A stretch of 33,531 nucleotides of DNA from Acidobacteriota bacterium (GTDB lineage Bacteria; Acidobacteriota; Terriglobia; Terriglobales; Acidobacteriaceae): the NCBI GenBank assembly GCA_028876335.1, contig JAGWSG010000214.1, forward strand, positions 1-33,531. The letters are read 5' to 3'. Shown one piece after another: positions 17,874 through 28,212 of the stretch; the stretch's first letter is position 1, and every line of letters starts with the position of its first letter. Below the pieces are notes generated by a model. It saw only the letters and a list, made by a program, of their open reading frames with translations. It ran no database searches and was not told where the DNA came from. The translations under genes were made by a program, and so were the position numbers.

Positions 17874-19637
17874 ATGCAATCCAACTCGACCAAACCCTTT
17901 TCCTACGAGACATACCCAACAAACGGCGTGGTGTCCTATTTCTCGATGGAGATTGCCATTCATCCTTCCATGCCGACCTATTCCGGTGGTCTTGGAGTGC
18001 TTGCGGGAGATACGCTGCGTTCTGCGGCCGACCAGGGCTTGCCATTGATTGCTTTCACTCTTGCCCATCGCAAAGGGTATTTCCAGCAGCACCTGACGAG
18101 CGAAGGCGAGCAAATGGAGGATGTCCAGCCGTGGGATCCGTCGGACTTTTGCACGGAAGAGGCAGTGCGTACGACGGTTTCGATTGAGAACCGCACGGTG
18201 CATGTGCGTGCCTGGCGCTACGAGCTTGTGGGTCGAGCTGGTCACGTTATTCCCATCTATCTGCTGGATACGGACCTTGAAGAGAACAACGGTTGGGATC
18301 GCGGTCTGACCGACCATCTGTACGGTGGTGACTCGAACTACCGGCTTCAGCAGGAAATTGTGCTGGGCATGGGTGGCGTGCGGATGGCCAGCGCACTGGG
18401 GTGTCATGTGAACGTCTATCACATGAACGAAGGCCATGCGGCCCTGTTGACGCTGGCACTACTTGAACGGCAGATGGGTGGCGGCGCGCTTGGCGAAGTG
18501 ACCGACAGCGATGTGGCACGGGTGAAGTCGCGCTGCGTGTTCACAACGCATACACCTGTTCCGGCGGGGCACGACCGATTTTCAAACGAGCAGACATTGC
18601 GCATTCTGGGGGGTGAGCGCACGGCGCGCCTGGAGCGGCTCGGCTGCTTCAAGGACGGCATGTTGAACATGACGCTACTGGCGCTTCACTTCAGCCGTTA
18701 TGCGAATGGCGTAGCACTGCAGCATGGCAAGGTTTCCCGCGCCATGTTTCCGGAGTTTGAGATTCACTCGATTACCAACGGCGTGCATGCACCCACATGG
18801 GTAAGCGAGCCAATGCAGCAGCTCCTTGATCAGCACATCGCGGGCTGGCGACGCGACAATCTATTTTTGCGCAATGCGATTGATTTACCGGAAAGTGAAA
18901 TCCAGCGGGCGCATGCCACGGCTAAAGAAGCGTTGCTGGCCGAAGTGGGAACGCGAACGGGGATGGTGCTAGACCCGCATGTGTTGACCTTGGGATTTGC
19001 ACGGCGCGTGGCCACCTATAAACGCGCGAGCCTGCTTTTTACCGATCCGGAAAAGCTGGTAGAGATTGCGCGCCAAGCCGGCGGGTTGCAGATTCTGTTC
19101 GCGGGCAAGGCGCATCCGCAAGACCAGCCGGGCAAGGCGCTGATTCACTCGGTCATGGAGACGGCACACAAACTGGAAAGCGATCAGCTACACATTGTGT
19201 ATCTGGAGAACTATGACTGGGTACTGGGCGCGCAACTGACGGCGGGTGTGGATGTGTGGGTTAATACGCCACGGCGTCCTTATGAAGCCAGCGGAACCAG
19301 CGGTATGAAGGCTGCTCTGAACGGCGTGCCAAGCTTGTCAATTCTGGATGGCTGGTGGATTGAAGGCTGCATTGAAGGCGTGACGGGATGGGCGATTGAA
19401 GATGGCGCGAACGATGCGGACGAGGCAGCGGCGCTTTATCGCAAGCTGGAGACGGCAGTGGTTCCGCTATACAAGGGACAGCCGGAGAAGTGGGCCCAGT
19501 TAATGCGGCAGACACTGGCGTTTAATGGGTCATACTTCAACACGAATCGCATGATTAAGCAGTACACGCGGAATGCGTACTATCCACATACTATGGTGCA
19601 GCACTCAAGCGTGGAAGAGCCGGAGTACGTGCTGTAA
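17874..19637 (+). CDS. glgP: Alpha-glucan family phosphorylase (short form)
   Basis: VVSYFSMEIAIHPSMPTYSGGLGVLAGDTLRSAADQGLPL, ITNGVHAPTW, GFARRVATYKR, NTPRRPYEASGTSGMKAALNGV. Confidence 0.94.
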   Translation: MQSNSTKPFSYETYPTNGVVSYFSMEIAIHPSMPTYSGGLGVLAGDTLRSAADQGLPLIAFTLAHRKGYFQQHLTSEGEQMEDVQPWDPSDFCTEEAVRTTVSIENRTVHVRAWRYELVGRAGHVIPIYLLDTDLEENNGWDRGLTDHLYGGDSNYRLQQEIVLGMGGVRMASALGCHVNVYHMNEGHAALLTLALLERQMGGGALGEVTDSDVARVKSRCVFTTHTPVPAGHDRFSNEQTLRILGGERTARLERLGCFKDGMLNMTLLALHFSRYANGVALQHGKVSRAMFPEFEIHSITNGVHAPTWVSEPMQQLLDQHIAGWRRDNLFLRNAIDLPESEIQRAHATAKEALLAEVGTRTGMVLDPHVLTLGFARRVATYKRASLLFTDPEKLVEIARQAGGLQILFAGKAHPQDQPGKALIHSVMETAHKLESDQLHIVYLENYDWVLGAQLTAGVDVWVNTPRRPYEASGTSGMKAALNGVPSLSILDGWWIEGCIEGVTGWAIEDGANDADEAAALYRKLETAVVPLYKGQPEKWAQLMRQTLAFNGSYFNTNRMIKQYTRNAYYPHTMVQHSSVEEPEYVL

Positions 19638-19671
19638 GCAAGCAGTAGCAAATCGTGGTTTCGAAGTTAGT

Positions 19672-19707
19672 GGCGAGCCTTCTGAAGAGGCTCGCCGCTT
19701 TTGTTTT
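19672..19707 (+). terminator. Rho-independent terminator after glgP
   Basis: GGCGAGCC-ttctgaaga-GGCTCGCC followed by GCTTTTGTTTT; 35 nt past the glgP stop. Confidence 0.9.
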
Positions 19708-19734
19708 GCTTCAAGGTTTCTTCGATTTGCGGCC

Positions 19735-22700
19735 TTAGTCGGCGGGGCTGCCTTCGCCTTCGAGCTCAGAGCCGATGCGGTGCAGCTTCATGACATGCCA
19801 CTGGATCCAGTCGAAGATGAGGTATACGACGGGGGTGGTGAAGAGCGTGAGGGCCTGGGAGACGATGAGTCCGCCGATGATGGTGATGCCGAGAGGCTGG
19901 CGAAGCTCAGAGCCTGCGCCGAGGCCGATGGCGAGCGGCAAGCCACCAAAAAGGGCTGCCATGGTGGTCATCATGATGGGGCGGAAGCGTAACAGGCAGG
20001 CCTGATAAATAGCCTCTTCCGGAGGAAGTCCATGTTCGCGCTCAGCCTGCAGCGCAAAGTCGATCATCATGATGGCGTTCTTCTTCACAATTCCGATGAG
20101 CAGAAGGATGCCTATGAGCGCAATGATGCTGAGGTCTGTGCCGGTGAGCATGAGCGCAAGGATGGCGCCGACGCCTGCCGGCGGCAGTGTGGAGAGAATA
20201 GTGAGCGGATGGATGATGCTCTCGTAGAGAATACCCAGAACGATGTAGACGGCGACGAGCGCCGCAAGGATGAGATAGGGCTCGTTGCGTAGCGAATCCT
20301 GGAAAGCCTGCGCGGTGCCCTGGAAGCTGGCGTGGATGGCAGAGGGCATGCCCATCTGCGCTTCCACATTTTGCAGCGCAGTGACTGCCTGGCCCAGCGC
20401 GACGTTGGGGGCGAGATTGAAGGTAAGTGTGATGGAAGGATACTGGCCCTGGTGATTCACGGCAAGGGAAGTGCGCTCCGTTTCAAAGTGGGCAAATGCG
20501 CTGAGCGGAACCATATGCGCCGCAGCGGCTGCAGCGGGTATTGCCGTGCTTGCAGTGGTGGCCGCGGACGTTGGTGAGCCATTGGAGGAAGAAGCGAGAG
20601 AGGTCAGCAGCGATGGAGTTGAGGACGCAGCGGCGGCTGGGGTAGCCACGGAGACGAGTTGGCCACCGGATGTGGGGAAGATGGCGGTTGCGCCGGCAGG
20701 AAGAGCGGGGAAGGTGGCGCCCGGACCTGCGACTGCGGCGGTTGCCGGAGCCGACGAGAAGGAGGTGTTAGAAAGCGATGTGGGTGCGCCGGTGAGTCCT
20801 GTGGTCTTGACGTAAATGTTGTCCAGAGACTCGGGAGTCATCTGATACTCAGGCGCAACCTCCATGACCACGAAGTACTGATTTAGGCCGGTGTACATAG
20901 TGGAAACCTGCCGCTGACCGAAGGCATCGTAAAGCGTTTGGTCGATGGCAGTCATGGTCACGCCGAGGCGGGCGGCGGTTTGCCGATCAATGACGAGATT
21001 GAGCGCGAGCCCCTGATTCTGCTGGTCGCTCGATGCATCTCGCAGCTCAGGCATGGTGCGCATGCGCGCGAGCAGGCGCGGAGCCCAATAATCGAGCTCC
21101 TGCAGATTTGAGTCTGAGAGTGTGAACTGATATTGCGCTGAACTGCCGCGTCCACCGATGCGGAACTCCTGCTCAGCCTGCAGGAAGAGCGTTGCGCCGG
21201 GAACGCTGGTGAGCTTGCCGCGAAGGCGGTTGACGACCATGTCGGCCGTGACACCTTTGCGCTCGTTGTATGGTTTGAGGCCAATGAACATGCGGCCAGT
21301 GTTGAAACCGCCGCCGCCAGGGCCTCCGCCGCCAACAAAGGCCGTGACGGACTCGACGGCGGGATCGTCAAGGACCATGGTTGCAAGCGTATGAGTCTTG
21401 GTGCGCATCGCGTCAAAGCTGATGTCTTGTGAGCCGCGGATGGTGCCGCCGATACGGCCTGTGTCCTGCTGCGGGAAGAATCCCTTGGGAACGATGATGA
21501 AGAGGTAGACGTTGAGTGCGATGGTCCCGAGAATCACGGCCGTGATGAGTCCCTTGCGGCGCAGAACCCAGCGCAGAATGATGGCATATTCACCCAGCAG
21601 CCAGAGGAAGGCACCCTCACTCATGCGATAGATGCGGCCATGACGGATGCCCCCATGGGGCTTGAGAAAGCGTGCGCAAAGCATGGGGGTGGTGGTGAGC
21701 GAGATGAGCAAGGAAACAGCGATGGCAACAGAGAGAACGACCGCGAACTCCCGGAAGAGCTTGCCGACGATGCCACCCATGAGAAGGATGGGAATGAAGA
21801 CAGCAATCAGGGACAGGCTCATGGACAGGACTGTGAAGCCAATTTCGCGCGAGCCTTTCATGGCTGCGTCAAAAGGCTTCATGCCTGCTTCCAGGTAGCG
21901 CATGATGTTTTCGATGACCACGATGGCATCGTCCACCACGAAACCGGTGGAGACGGTAAGCGCCATGAGTGAAAGGTTGTCAATGCTGTAGCCGAGCATG
22001 TACATGACACCGAAGGTGCCGATGAGCGAAAGGGGTACGGCTACGGATGGAATGATGGTGGCCCAGACTTCTCGCAGGAAAAGAAAGACCACCAGCACAA
22101 CAAGAAGGACGCTGATAAGGAGCGAAATCTCGACGTCGCGCACGCTTGAGCGGATGCTGGTGGTGCGATCATGCGAGACGCTGATTTTGACGGAGGGCGA
22201 GATGTCGGCCTGCAGTTGGGGCAGCTCGGCGAGTACCTTGTCTGCTGTACGTATGACATTGGCGCCGGGCATCTTGAAGATGATGACCAGAACAGCGCTC
22301 TGGAGTTTGGCGGGCGGTCCCTTGTCTGGATTGATGGCGACTACGCCGCCTGTGTGAACATCTGCGATGGAATCGGAAACGGAGGCAACGTCGCTCAAGC
22401 GGACCGCGGCGCCTGTCTGGCTGTTGTAGCCGACGATGATGGGTGCGTAGTCCCTGGCTTTGAAGATCTGGTCGTTGTCACTGATCAGCCAACGATTGCC
22501 TGCACTGGAAAAAGTTCCTTTGGGACGATTAGCGTTGGCGTTGGAGAGAGCGGTGCGCACGGCATCCAGACCGACACCGCTGTTGGCCAACTGCATGGGA
22601 TTCAGTTCAACGCGGACCGCAGGTTGCGATGTGCCTCCGACGAAAACCTGGCCCACACCCTCAATCTGCGAGATCTTTTGCGCAAGGATGGAGTCGGCCA

Positions 22701-23169
22701 TGTCGTAAATCTGGGGTTTAGGGATGACATCGGAGGTGAGCGCCAGAATGAGGATGGGAGCATCGGCAGGATTGGCCTTGCGGTAACGAGGGTTCTGCGG
22801 CAGGTAGGCTGGCAACTGGCTGCGTGCCGCGTTGATGGCCGCCTGCACATCGTTGGCGGCCGCATCAATATTCCGGTTCAGGTCAAACTGAAGCGTGACA
22901 TTCGCCGAGCCGAGGCTACTGGTCGACGTCATTTCATTCACGCCAGCGATGCGGCCAAACTGGCGCTCAAGCGGCGTGGCGACGGCTGAGGCCATGGTCT
23001 CCGGACTGGCACCGGGTAAACCGGCACCTACGCCGATGACGGGCATATCGACGTCCGGAAGCGAGGCCACAGGCAGAACTGTGTAGGCGATGGAACCGGC
23101 GAGCAGCAACGCAAGCGAGAGTAATGTTGTGGCGACCGGTCGGCGGATGAAAACCCCAGACAGATGCAT
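19735..23169 (-). CDS. mdtC-like: RND multidrug efflux permease (MdtC-like), with ~90 aa low-complexity insertion
   Basis: MHLSGVFIRRPVATTLLSLALLLAGSIAY; TM4 Asp pair in [17 protein letters not shown]10 Lys in [16 protein letters not shown]; tandem paralogue of the upstream permease. Confidence 0.95.
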   Translation of the reverse strand: MHLSGVFIRRPVATTLLSLALLLAGSIAYTVLPVASLPDVDMPVIGVGAGLPGASPETMASAVATPLERQFGRIAGVNEMTSTSSLGSANVTLQFDLNRNIDAAANDVQAAINAARSQLPAYLPQNPRYRKANPADAPILILALTSDVIPKPQIYDMADSILAQKISQIEGVGQVFVGGTSQPAVRVELNPMQLANSGVGLDAVRTALSNANANRPKGTFSSAGNRWLISDNDQIFKARDYAPIIVGYNSQTGAAVRLSDVASVSDSIADVHTGGVVAINPDKGPPAKLQSAVLVIIFKMPGANVIRTADKVLAELPQLQADISPSVKISVSHDRTTSIRSSVRDVEISLLISVLLVVLVVFLFLREVWATIIPSVAVPLSLIGTFGVMYMLGYSIDNLSLMALTVSTGFVVDDAIVVIENIMRYLEAGMKPFDAAMKGSREIGFTVLSMSLSLIAVFIPILLMGGIVGKLFREFAVVLSVAIAVSLLISLTTTPMLCARFLKPHGGIRHGRIYRMSEGAFLWLLGEYAIILRWVLRRKGLITAVILGTIALNVYLFIIVPKGFFPQQDTGRIGGTIRGSQDISFDAMRTKTHTLATMVLDDPAVESVTAFVGGGGPGGGGFNTGRMFIGLKPYNERKGVTADMVVNRLRGKLTSVPGATLFLQAEQEFRIGGRGSSAQYQFTLSDSNLQELDYWAPRLLARMRTMPELRDASSDQQNQGLALNLVIDRQTAARLGVTMTAIDQTLYDAFGQRQVSTMYTGLNQYFVVMEVAPEYQMTPESLDNIYVKTTGLTGAPTSLSNTSFSSAPATAAVAGPGATFPALPAGATAIFPTSGGQLVSVATPAAAASSTPSLLTSLASSSNGSPTSAATTASTAIPAAAAAAHMVPLSAFAHFETERTSLAVNHQGQYPSITLTFNLAPNVALGQAVTALQNVEAQMGMPSAIHASFQGTAQAFQDSLRNEPYLILAALVAVYIVLGILYESIIHPLTILSTLPPAGVGAILALMLTGTDLSIIALIGILLLIGIVKKNAIMMIDFALQAEREHGLPPEEAIYQACLLRFRPIMMTTMAALFGGLPLAIGLGAGSELRQPLGITIIGGLIVSQALTLFTTPVVYLIFDWIQWHVMKLHRIGSELEGEGSPAD

Positions 23170-23177
23170 GGTGTCTC

Positions 23178-26100
23178 CTAATCCGCACTTACGGCCTGCG
23201 CTTTTTGCAAGGTTTCAAGCTGCTTGCGATGGGCGCGTTGGGCAAGCTTGTCGAAGTAGAGATAGACGACAGGCGTGGTGTAGAGGGTGAGAACCTGCGA
23301 GAAAAGCAGTCCGCCGACGATGGCGATGCCGAGCGGTTTGCGCAGCTCGGATCCCATGCCACCACCAAGGGCCAGAGGCAGTCCGCCGAGCAGGGCGGCC
23401 ATCGTGGTCATGAGAATGGGCCGGAAACGAAGCAGGCAAGCCTGGAAGATTGCTTCTTCGGGCGCCTTGCCTTCATTGCGTTCGGCGTCCAGGGCAAAGT
23501 CGATCATCATGATGGCATTCTTCTGCACAATACCGATGAGCAGAATGATGCCTATGAGGGCAATGACCGAGAATTCATTCCCTGTGATCATCAGCGCCAG
23601 CAGCGCGCCCACACCGGCGGAGGGAAGCGTGGAGATGATGGTGATGGGATGAATGTAGCTCTCATAAAGTACGCCGAGCACAATGTAGACGGTAAGTAGA
23701 GCAGCGAGAATCAGCAAGGGCTCATTGGAGAGCGAAGCGTTGAATGCGGCGGCGGTTCCCTGAAAGCTGGCGTTGACAGAGCTCGGCATCTGGATGTGCT
23801 CTTCCACCCGATTGACGGCAGCAACCGCATCACTGAGCGCCTTGCCCGGCGCCAGATTGAAGCTGATGGTGGTGGAAGGAAACTGCCCTTGATGGCCGAT
23901 GGCGAGCATGGTGCGCGTCTGCGTCCAATGGGCGATGTTGCTGAGCGGGACTTGTGCGCCACTGGCGCTCTTGACGTAGAGCGTGTCCAGCATGGAAGGG
24001 CTGGTCCGGAATTGAGGAGCGACTTCCATGACTACGTGGTACTGGTTGAGCTGCGTGAAGATGGTGGAAATCTGACGCTGGCCAAATGCATCGTAGAGCG
24101 TATTATCCACGTCGGCCATGGAGATGCCTAAACGAGCGGCTGTATCGCGATCGATAACCAGGTCCGCGCCAAGCCCCTGATCCTGCAGGTCGCTGGCCAC
24201 GTCGGTTACGTCCTTCTCCGCGCTGAGTCCGGCCACCATCGCGCGCGTTACGCGCGCCAACTCTGTCTGGTTTGGATCTTCGAGCGAGTACTGGAACTGC
24301 GTGCGGCTTACGCGATCGGCAACAGTGAGGTCCTGTAATGGCTGCAGGTAAAGTTGGATTTCGCTGACATGTTCCAACTGCGGTTGTAGACGGCGTATGA
24401 CCTCGGTGGCAGAAATTTTACGTTCATCCAGAGGCTTGAGCGTGATCTGGAGACGGCCCGAGTTCAGTGTGGTGTTGGTTCCATCAACGCCAATGAAGGA
24501 AGAAACATTTGCAACGGCGGGATCCTTGAGTACTACGTCGACAAGTTTCTGCTGGAGGTGCGCCATGCGATCGAAACTGACCGTCTGCGGCGCCTCACTG
24601 ATGCCAAGCAGAACTCCTGTGTCCTGTACCGGGAAGAAGCCTTTTGGGATCACGATGTAAAGCACGATGGTGGCCACAAATGTGCCGATGGTGACCAGAA
24701 GCGTAATGAAACGATGACGCAGGATAACCTGCAGCGTGCGGCCATAGAAATTAATGATTCCGTCGAATACTCGCTCGGAGGCTTGATAAAAGCGGCCCTG
24801 TTTCTGCTCTGTTTTATGGCTCAGGATACGCGAGCACATCATGGGTGTGAGTGTGAGCGAGACGACGGCCGAAACCAGGATGGTGACAGCGAGCGTAATG
24901 GCGAATTCGCGGAAGAGACGGCCGACTACATCACCCATGAATAGGAGCGGAATGAGCACTGCGATGAGCGAGACGGTGAGCGACAGGATGGTAAAGCCGA
25001 TCTGCGCGCTACCTTTGAGTGCTGCGTGCATCGGTGTGTCGCCCTGCTCGATATAGCGCGAGATATTTTCGATCATCACGATGGCATCATCAACCACGAA
25101 GCCCGTGGAGATGGTGAGCGCCATCATGGTGAGGTTGTTGAGTGAGTAGCCCAGCAGATACATGACGCCGAAGGTGCCGACGATGGAGAGAGGCACCGAG
25201 ATGGACGGAATGATGGTGGCTGCCAGATTGCGCAGGAACAAGAAGATGACCATCACAACGAGCGCCACGGTGAGCATGAGCTCGAACTCGACATCATGAA
25301 CCGAGGCGCGGATTGTGGTGGTGCGATCCGTGAGAATGGTGAGATTGATGCTGGCCGGAAGCGCTGTTTTGAGCTGCGGCAGCAACTTGTGAATGCGGTC
25401 AACGACGGCGATGATGTTGTGGCCAGGCTGGCGTTGAATGTTCACAATGACAGCCGGTTCCTGGTTCATCCAGGCGGCCTGCTGGGTATTTTCAGCGGCA
25501 TCGACAATGGTGGCCACGTCCGATGCGCGGACGGCAGCGCCGTTCCGATAGGCAACGATGACGGGGCCATAATCTGCGCTGGAAAGAAGCTGGTCATTTG
25601 CGCCGATGGTGTAGGACTGGCGCGGTCCATTGAGCGTTCCCTTTGCCTGATCGACATTGGCCGCGGCAAGCGCGGTGCGTAAATCTTCAAGGCTAAGTTT
25701 GTATGCGGCCATCTGCGTGGGATTGGCCTGGATGCGCACTGCGGGCTTTTGTCCCCCCACGATGGAGACCATTCCAACGCCTGACACCTGGGAGATCTTC
25801 TGGGCGAGATTCGTGTCGGCGGCGTCCTCGATCTTTTCAAGAGGTAGTGAACTGGAAGTGAGCGCCAGAGTCATGATCGGCGCATCCGCCGGGTTGACCT
25901 TGCTATAGACGGGTGGGTTGGGAAGATCGGCGGGCAGGAAGCTGTTGGCTGCGTTGATGGCGGCCTGCACTTCCTGCTCGGCCACATCGATGTTCTCGTC
26001 GAGGTTAAACTGCAGCGTGATGACGGATCCGCCGCCTGAGCTAACCGAGGTCATCTGCTTGAGACCCGGCATCTGGCCAAACTGCCGCTCCATGGGCGCC

Positions 26101-26291
26101 GTTACCGAGGATGCCATCACCTCAGGGCTTGCGCCGGGATAAAAGGTGAGGACTTCGATGATTGGGTAGTCCACCTCAGGCAGGGCAGAAACGGGCAACT
26201 GCTGGAAGGCAACAAAGCCTGCCAGCAGAATTGCCGCCATGAGAAGAGATGTGGCGACAGGGCGCAGGATGAAAATGCGCGAAGGACTCAC
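23178..26291 (-). CDS. mdtB-like: RND multidrug efflux permease (MdtB-like)
   Basis: [59 protein letters not shown] start overlaps the adaptor stop (GTGA). Confidence 0.95.
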   Translation of the reverse strand: MSPSRIFILRPVATSLLMAAILLAGFVAFQQLPVSALPEVDYPIIEVLTFYPGASPEVMASSVTAPMERQFGQMPGLKQMTSVSSGGGSVITLQFNLDENIDVAEQEVQAAINAANSFLPADLPNPPVYSKVNPADAPIMTLALTSSSLPLEKIEDAADTNLAQKISQVSGVGMVSIVGGQKPAVRIQANPTQMAAYKLSLEDLRTALAAANVDQAKGTLNGPRQSYTIGANDQLLSSADYGPVIVAYRNGAAVRASDVATIVDAAENTQQAAWMNQEPAVIVNIQRQPGHNIIAVVDRIHKLLPQLKTALPASINLTILTDRTTTIRASVHDVEFELMLTVALVVMVIFLFLRNLAATIIPSISVPLSIVGTFGVMYLLGYSLNNLTMMALTISTGFVVDDAIVMIENISRYIEQGDTPMHAALKGSAQIGFTILSLTVSLIAVLIPLLFMGDVVGRLFREFAITLAVTILVSAVVSLTLTPMMCSRILSHKTEQKQGRFYQASERVFDGIINFYGRTLQVILRHRFITLLVTIGTFVATIVLYIVIPKGFFPVQDTGVLLGISEAPQTVSFDRMAHLQQKLVDVVLKDPAVANVSSFIGVDGTNTTLNSGRLQITLKPLDERKISATEVIRRLQPQLEHVSEIQLYLQPLQDLTVADRVSRTQFQYSLEDPNQTELARVTRAMVAGLSAEKDVTDVASDLQDQGLGADLVIDRDTAARLGISMADVDNTLYDAFGQRQISTIFTQLNQYHVVMEVAPQFRTSPSMLDTLYVKSASGAQVPLSNIAHWTQTRTMLAIGHQGQFPSTTISFNLAPGKALSDAVAAVNRVEEHIQMPSSVNASFQGTAAAFNASLSNEPLLILAALLTVYIVLGVLYESYIHPITIISTLPSAGVGALLALMITGNEFSVIALIGIILLIGIVQKNAIMMIDFALDAERNEGKAPEEAIFQACLLRFRPILMTTMAALLGGLPLALGGGMGSELRKPLGIAIVGGLLFSQVLTLYTTPVVYLYFDKLAQRAHRKQLETLQKAQAVSAD

Positions 26292-27550
26292 TGCTGCTCC
26301 TCTTGCCTCTTGTCACCATTGCCCTGTTGCATCTGTGCCTGGGCCTCGCTGACGGTGACGATCTGGCCGGGCCGTAGGCGCTCAGCGCCATCGACGACCA
26401 CCCTGGCGCCCGCTTGAGGTCCGGACTCAAGAATCGTATTCTCGCCTTCCGCCATGTCAATTGTCACGGGCTGCATGCTGGCGATGGTTTTGCCGGTCTT
26501 GTCCTTAGCAACGGTCCAGACGAAGTTGCCGTTCACACCGGTTTGAATGGCGGTGGAGGGAACAACCAGCGCGTTGGGGCGGTTTTCCATGACCAGATGC
26601 ACGTTGATGAATTGATTGGGAAAGAGCACGCCGTCGCGATTATCGAAAACTGCCTTGAGTTTGGCGGTACCTGTGGTGGTGTCAATCTGGTTATCCGCTG
26701 TCAGCAGGCGTCCGGTAGTCAATTTTTGAGTGTTGCTGCGATCAAAGGCTTCCACGACGATGCGGTTATCCGTGGCCAGCTTGTGCAGCACTTCCGGGAG
26801 CTGATTTTCAGGTAGCGTGAAATAGACGGCAATAGGCTCTAACTGGTTGATGATGACCAGATCGGTGGTGTTTGCGGAAACGAGGTTGCCAGGATCAACG
26901 AGGCGCAGGCCGATTTTTCCGGTAATAGGTGCCTTTACGGAGCACCAGTCGAGCTGCAACTGGGCATTTTCAATCGCAGCCTTGTCCGAAGCAATGGCTC
27001 CCTGGTATTGGCCCAGGCTTGCCTTACTGGCGTCGTAGGCTTCTTTGGAAACTACCCCCGCATCATAAAGAGCCTGATAGCGCTTGTATTCGGATTGGGC
27101 ATTCTCAAGGAGAGCCTGATCGTGGGCAAGAGTGCCCTTGGCCTGATCCAGAGCCGCCTTATAGGGCCGGGGGTCGATTTCGAGAATGGTCTGGCCTTGT
27201 TGAACAATCTGTCCCTCTGTGAACCTGACCGGCAGAAGCTGACCACTGACGCGCGCCCGCACGGTGACGGTCATATTCGGGGTAACCGTGCCAAGAGCCG
27301 TGAGGTAAATGGGCATGGGGTGACGGCCAGCAGCGATGACCTGTACGGGGACTGGCCGGCCTGCGAGCGCGTTTGCAACCTTCGCCTTTGCGGCGGCGGC
27401 CTTCTCATGATTCCGGTACATAATCCAAATTGCGACCCCAAGGGCTGCGAGCAACAGGATGTAGACCAGTATGCGGACCCCGCTCAGCGAATGGGACTCC
27501 GGTGATATTCCGGATGCCTTCTTTAACTCCGCTGCACTTTGATTGGACAT
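26288..27550 (-). CDS. mdtA-like: RND periplasmic adaptor (membrane fusion) protein, MdtA-like
   Basis: [46 protein letters not shown], coiled-coil hairpin, [18 protein letters not shown]. Confidence 0.95.
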   Translation of the reverse strand: MSNQSAAELKKASGISPESHSLSGVRILVYILLLAALGVAIWIMYRNHEKAAAAKAKVANALAGRPVPVQVIAAGRHPMPIYLTALGTVTPNMTVTVRARVSGQLLPVRFTEGQIVQQGQTILEIDPRPYKAALDQAKGTLAHDQALLENAQSEYKRYQALYDAGVVSKEAYDASKASLGQYQGAIASDKAAIENAQLQLDWCSVKAPITGKIGLRLVDPGNLVSANTTDLVIINQLEPIAVYFTLPENQLPEVLHKLATDNRIVVEAFDRSNTQKLTTGRLLTADNQIDTTTGTAKLKAVFDNRDGVLFPNQFINVHLVMENRPNALVVPSTAIQTGVNGNFVWTVAKDKTGKTIASMQPVTIDMAEGENTILESGPQAGARVVVDGAERLRPGQIVTVSEAQAQMQQGNGDKRQEEQQ

Positions 27551-27727
27551 AGATTGAACTTCCTGACAACAAATTAGGTGTTTTGATTCTTTGCCGCGGC
27601 GCTGATGAAAAAGTGGAGCCTCAGCGATAGAAAAACGGCGTACGGTTCTAGGGACGTTCGGGTTTCAAGAAAGGTTTCGGACGACCAAAAGGCCGGGGGC
27701 AAAGTCGAAGCCGGAATCAGCGCACCG

Positions 27728-27754
27728 TTATTATGAGAGGCCGTCAACTGACAA
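27728..27754 (-). promoter_or_regulatory. Weak sigma70-like promoter candidate for the mdtABC-like operon
   Basis: Minus strand TTGTCA - 15 nt - TAATAA; spacer is short, so low confidence. Confidence 0.25.
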
Positions 27755-27893
27755 GGCAAGCTGGCCGGAAGCAATATGAAAATGAAGCATGCGCGTTAAT
27801 GTGCCCGAACTTGTTAGTCGACGATTTAGACGCAAGATTGCACCTCCTGGGCGACAGCCTGCAATCCGAAGGTGGACCTGGAGCCTGCGGGAT

Positions 27894-27913
27894 GGTTCGA
27901 GCGCAGTCGAACC
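27894..27913. promoter_or_regulatory. Palindrome in the divergent RND intergenic region (candidate operator)
   Basis: GGTTCGA-gcgcag-TCGAACC, perfect 7-bp arms; flanked by GAGCC (27881-27885) / GGCTC (27914-27918). Confidence 0.45.
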
Positions 27914-28212
27914 GGCTCTTTCGGGGCTCCTGGATCTTTTCGTGAATTTCAAGAGTTGGCGTGGGCGGACTGGCAGGCGGCGGCAGCGGCTAGTCACTCA
28001 AGGTAGGAATTAAAATCCAAACAACACACCTGTGCCATATTGTGCGGTGCTGTAGCATGCTTGTTCGTCTACCATTAGAGATTCGGGAGAACAGTAAAGC
28101 GGATTGGTGGCTGGCTCAACCCGGGGCTTGCCGGGCAGATTGCCAGGACCCAGAGTTCATCGGCTCATAGCTTACTCAGGGAAGACTCCCGCATCAGGAG
28201 CGAGTACTCGTC

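Noticed and set aside
22171-22989. 272-aa plus-strand ORF inside the mdtC-like gene
   Set aside because: Antisense frame of a confidently assigned RND permease; no family features.
27894-27913. GGTTCGA element considered as a tRNA T-arm
   Set aside because: No acceptor stem, anticodon arm or D-arm around it; simple palindrome instead.
27733-28013. Small ORFs (70-88 aa) in the divergent RND intergenic region as a possible regulator
   Set aside because: No helix-turn-helix or TetR/MarR-like motif recognisable, overlapping ORFs in several frames; BLASTX needed before any call.
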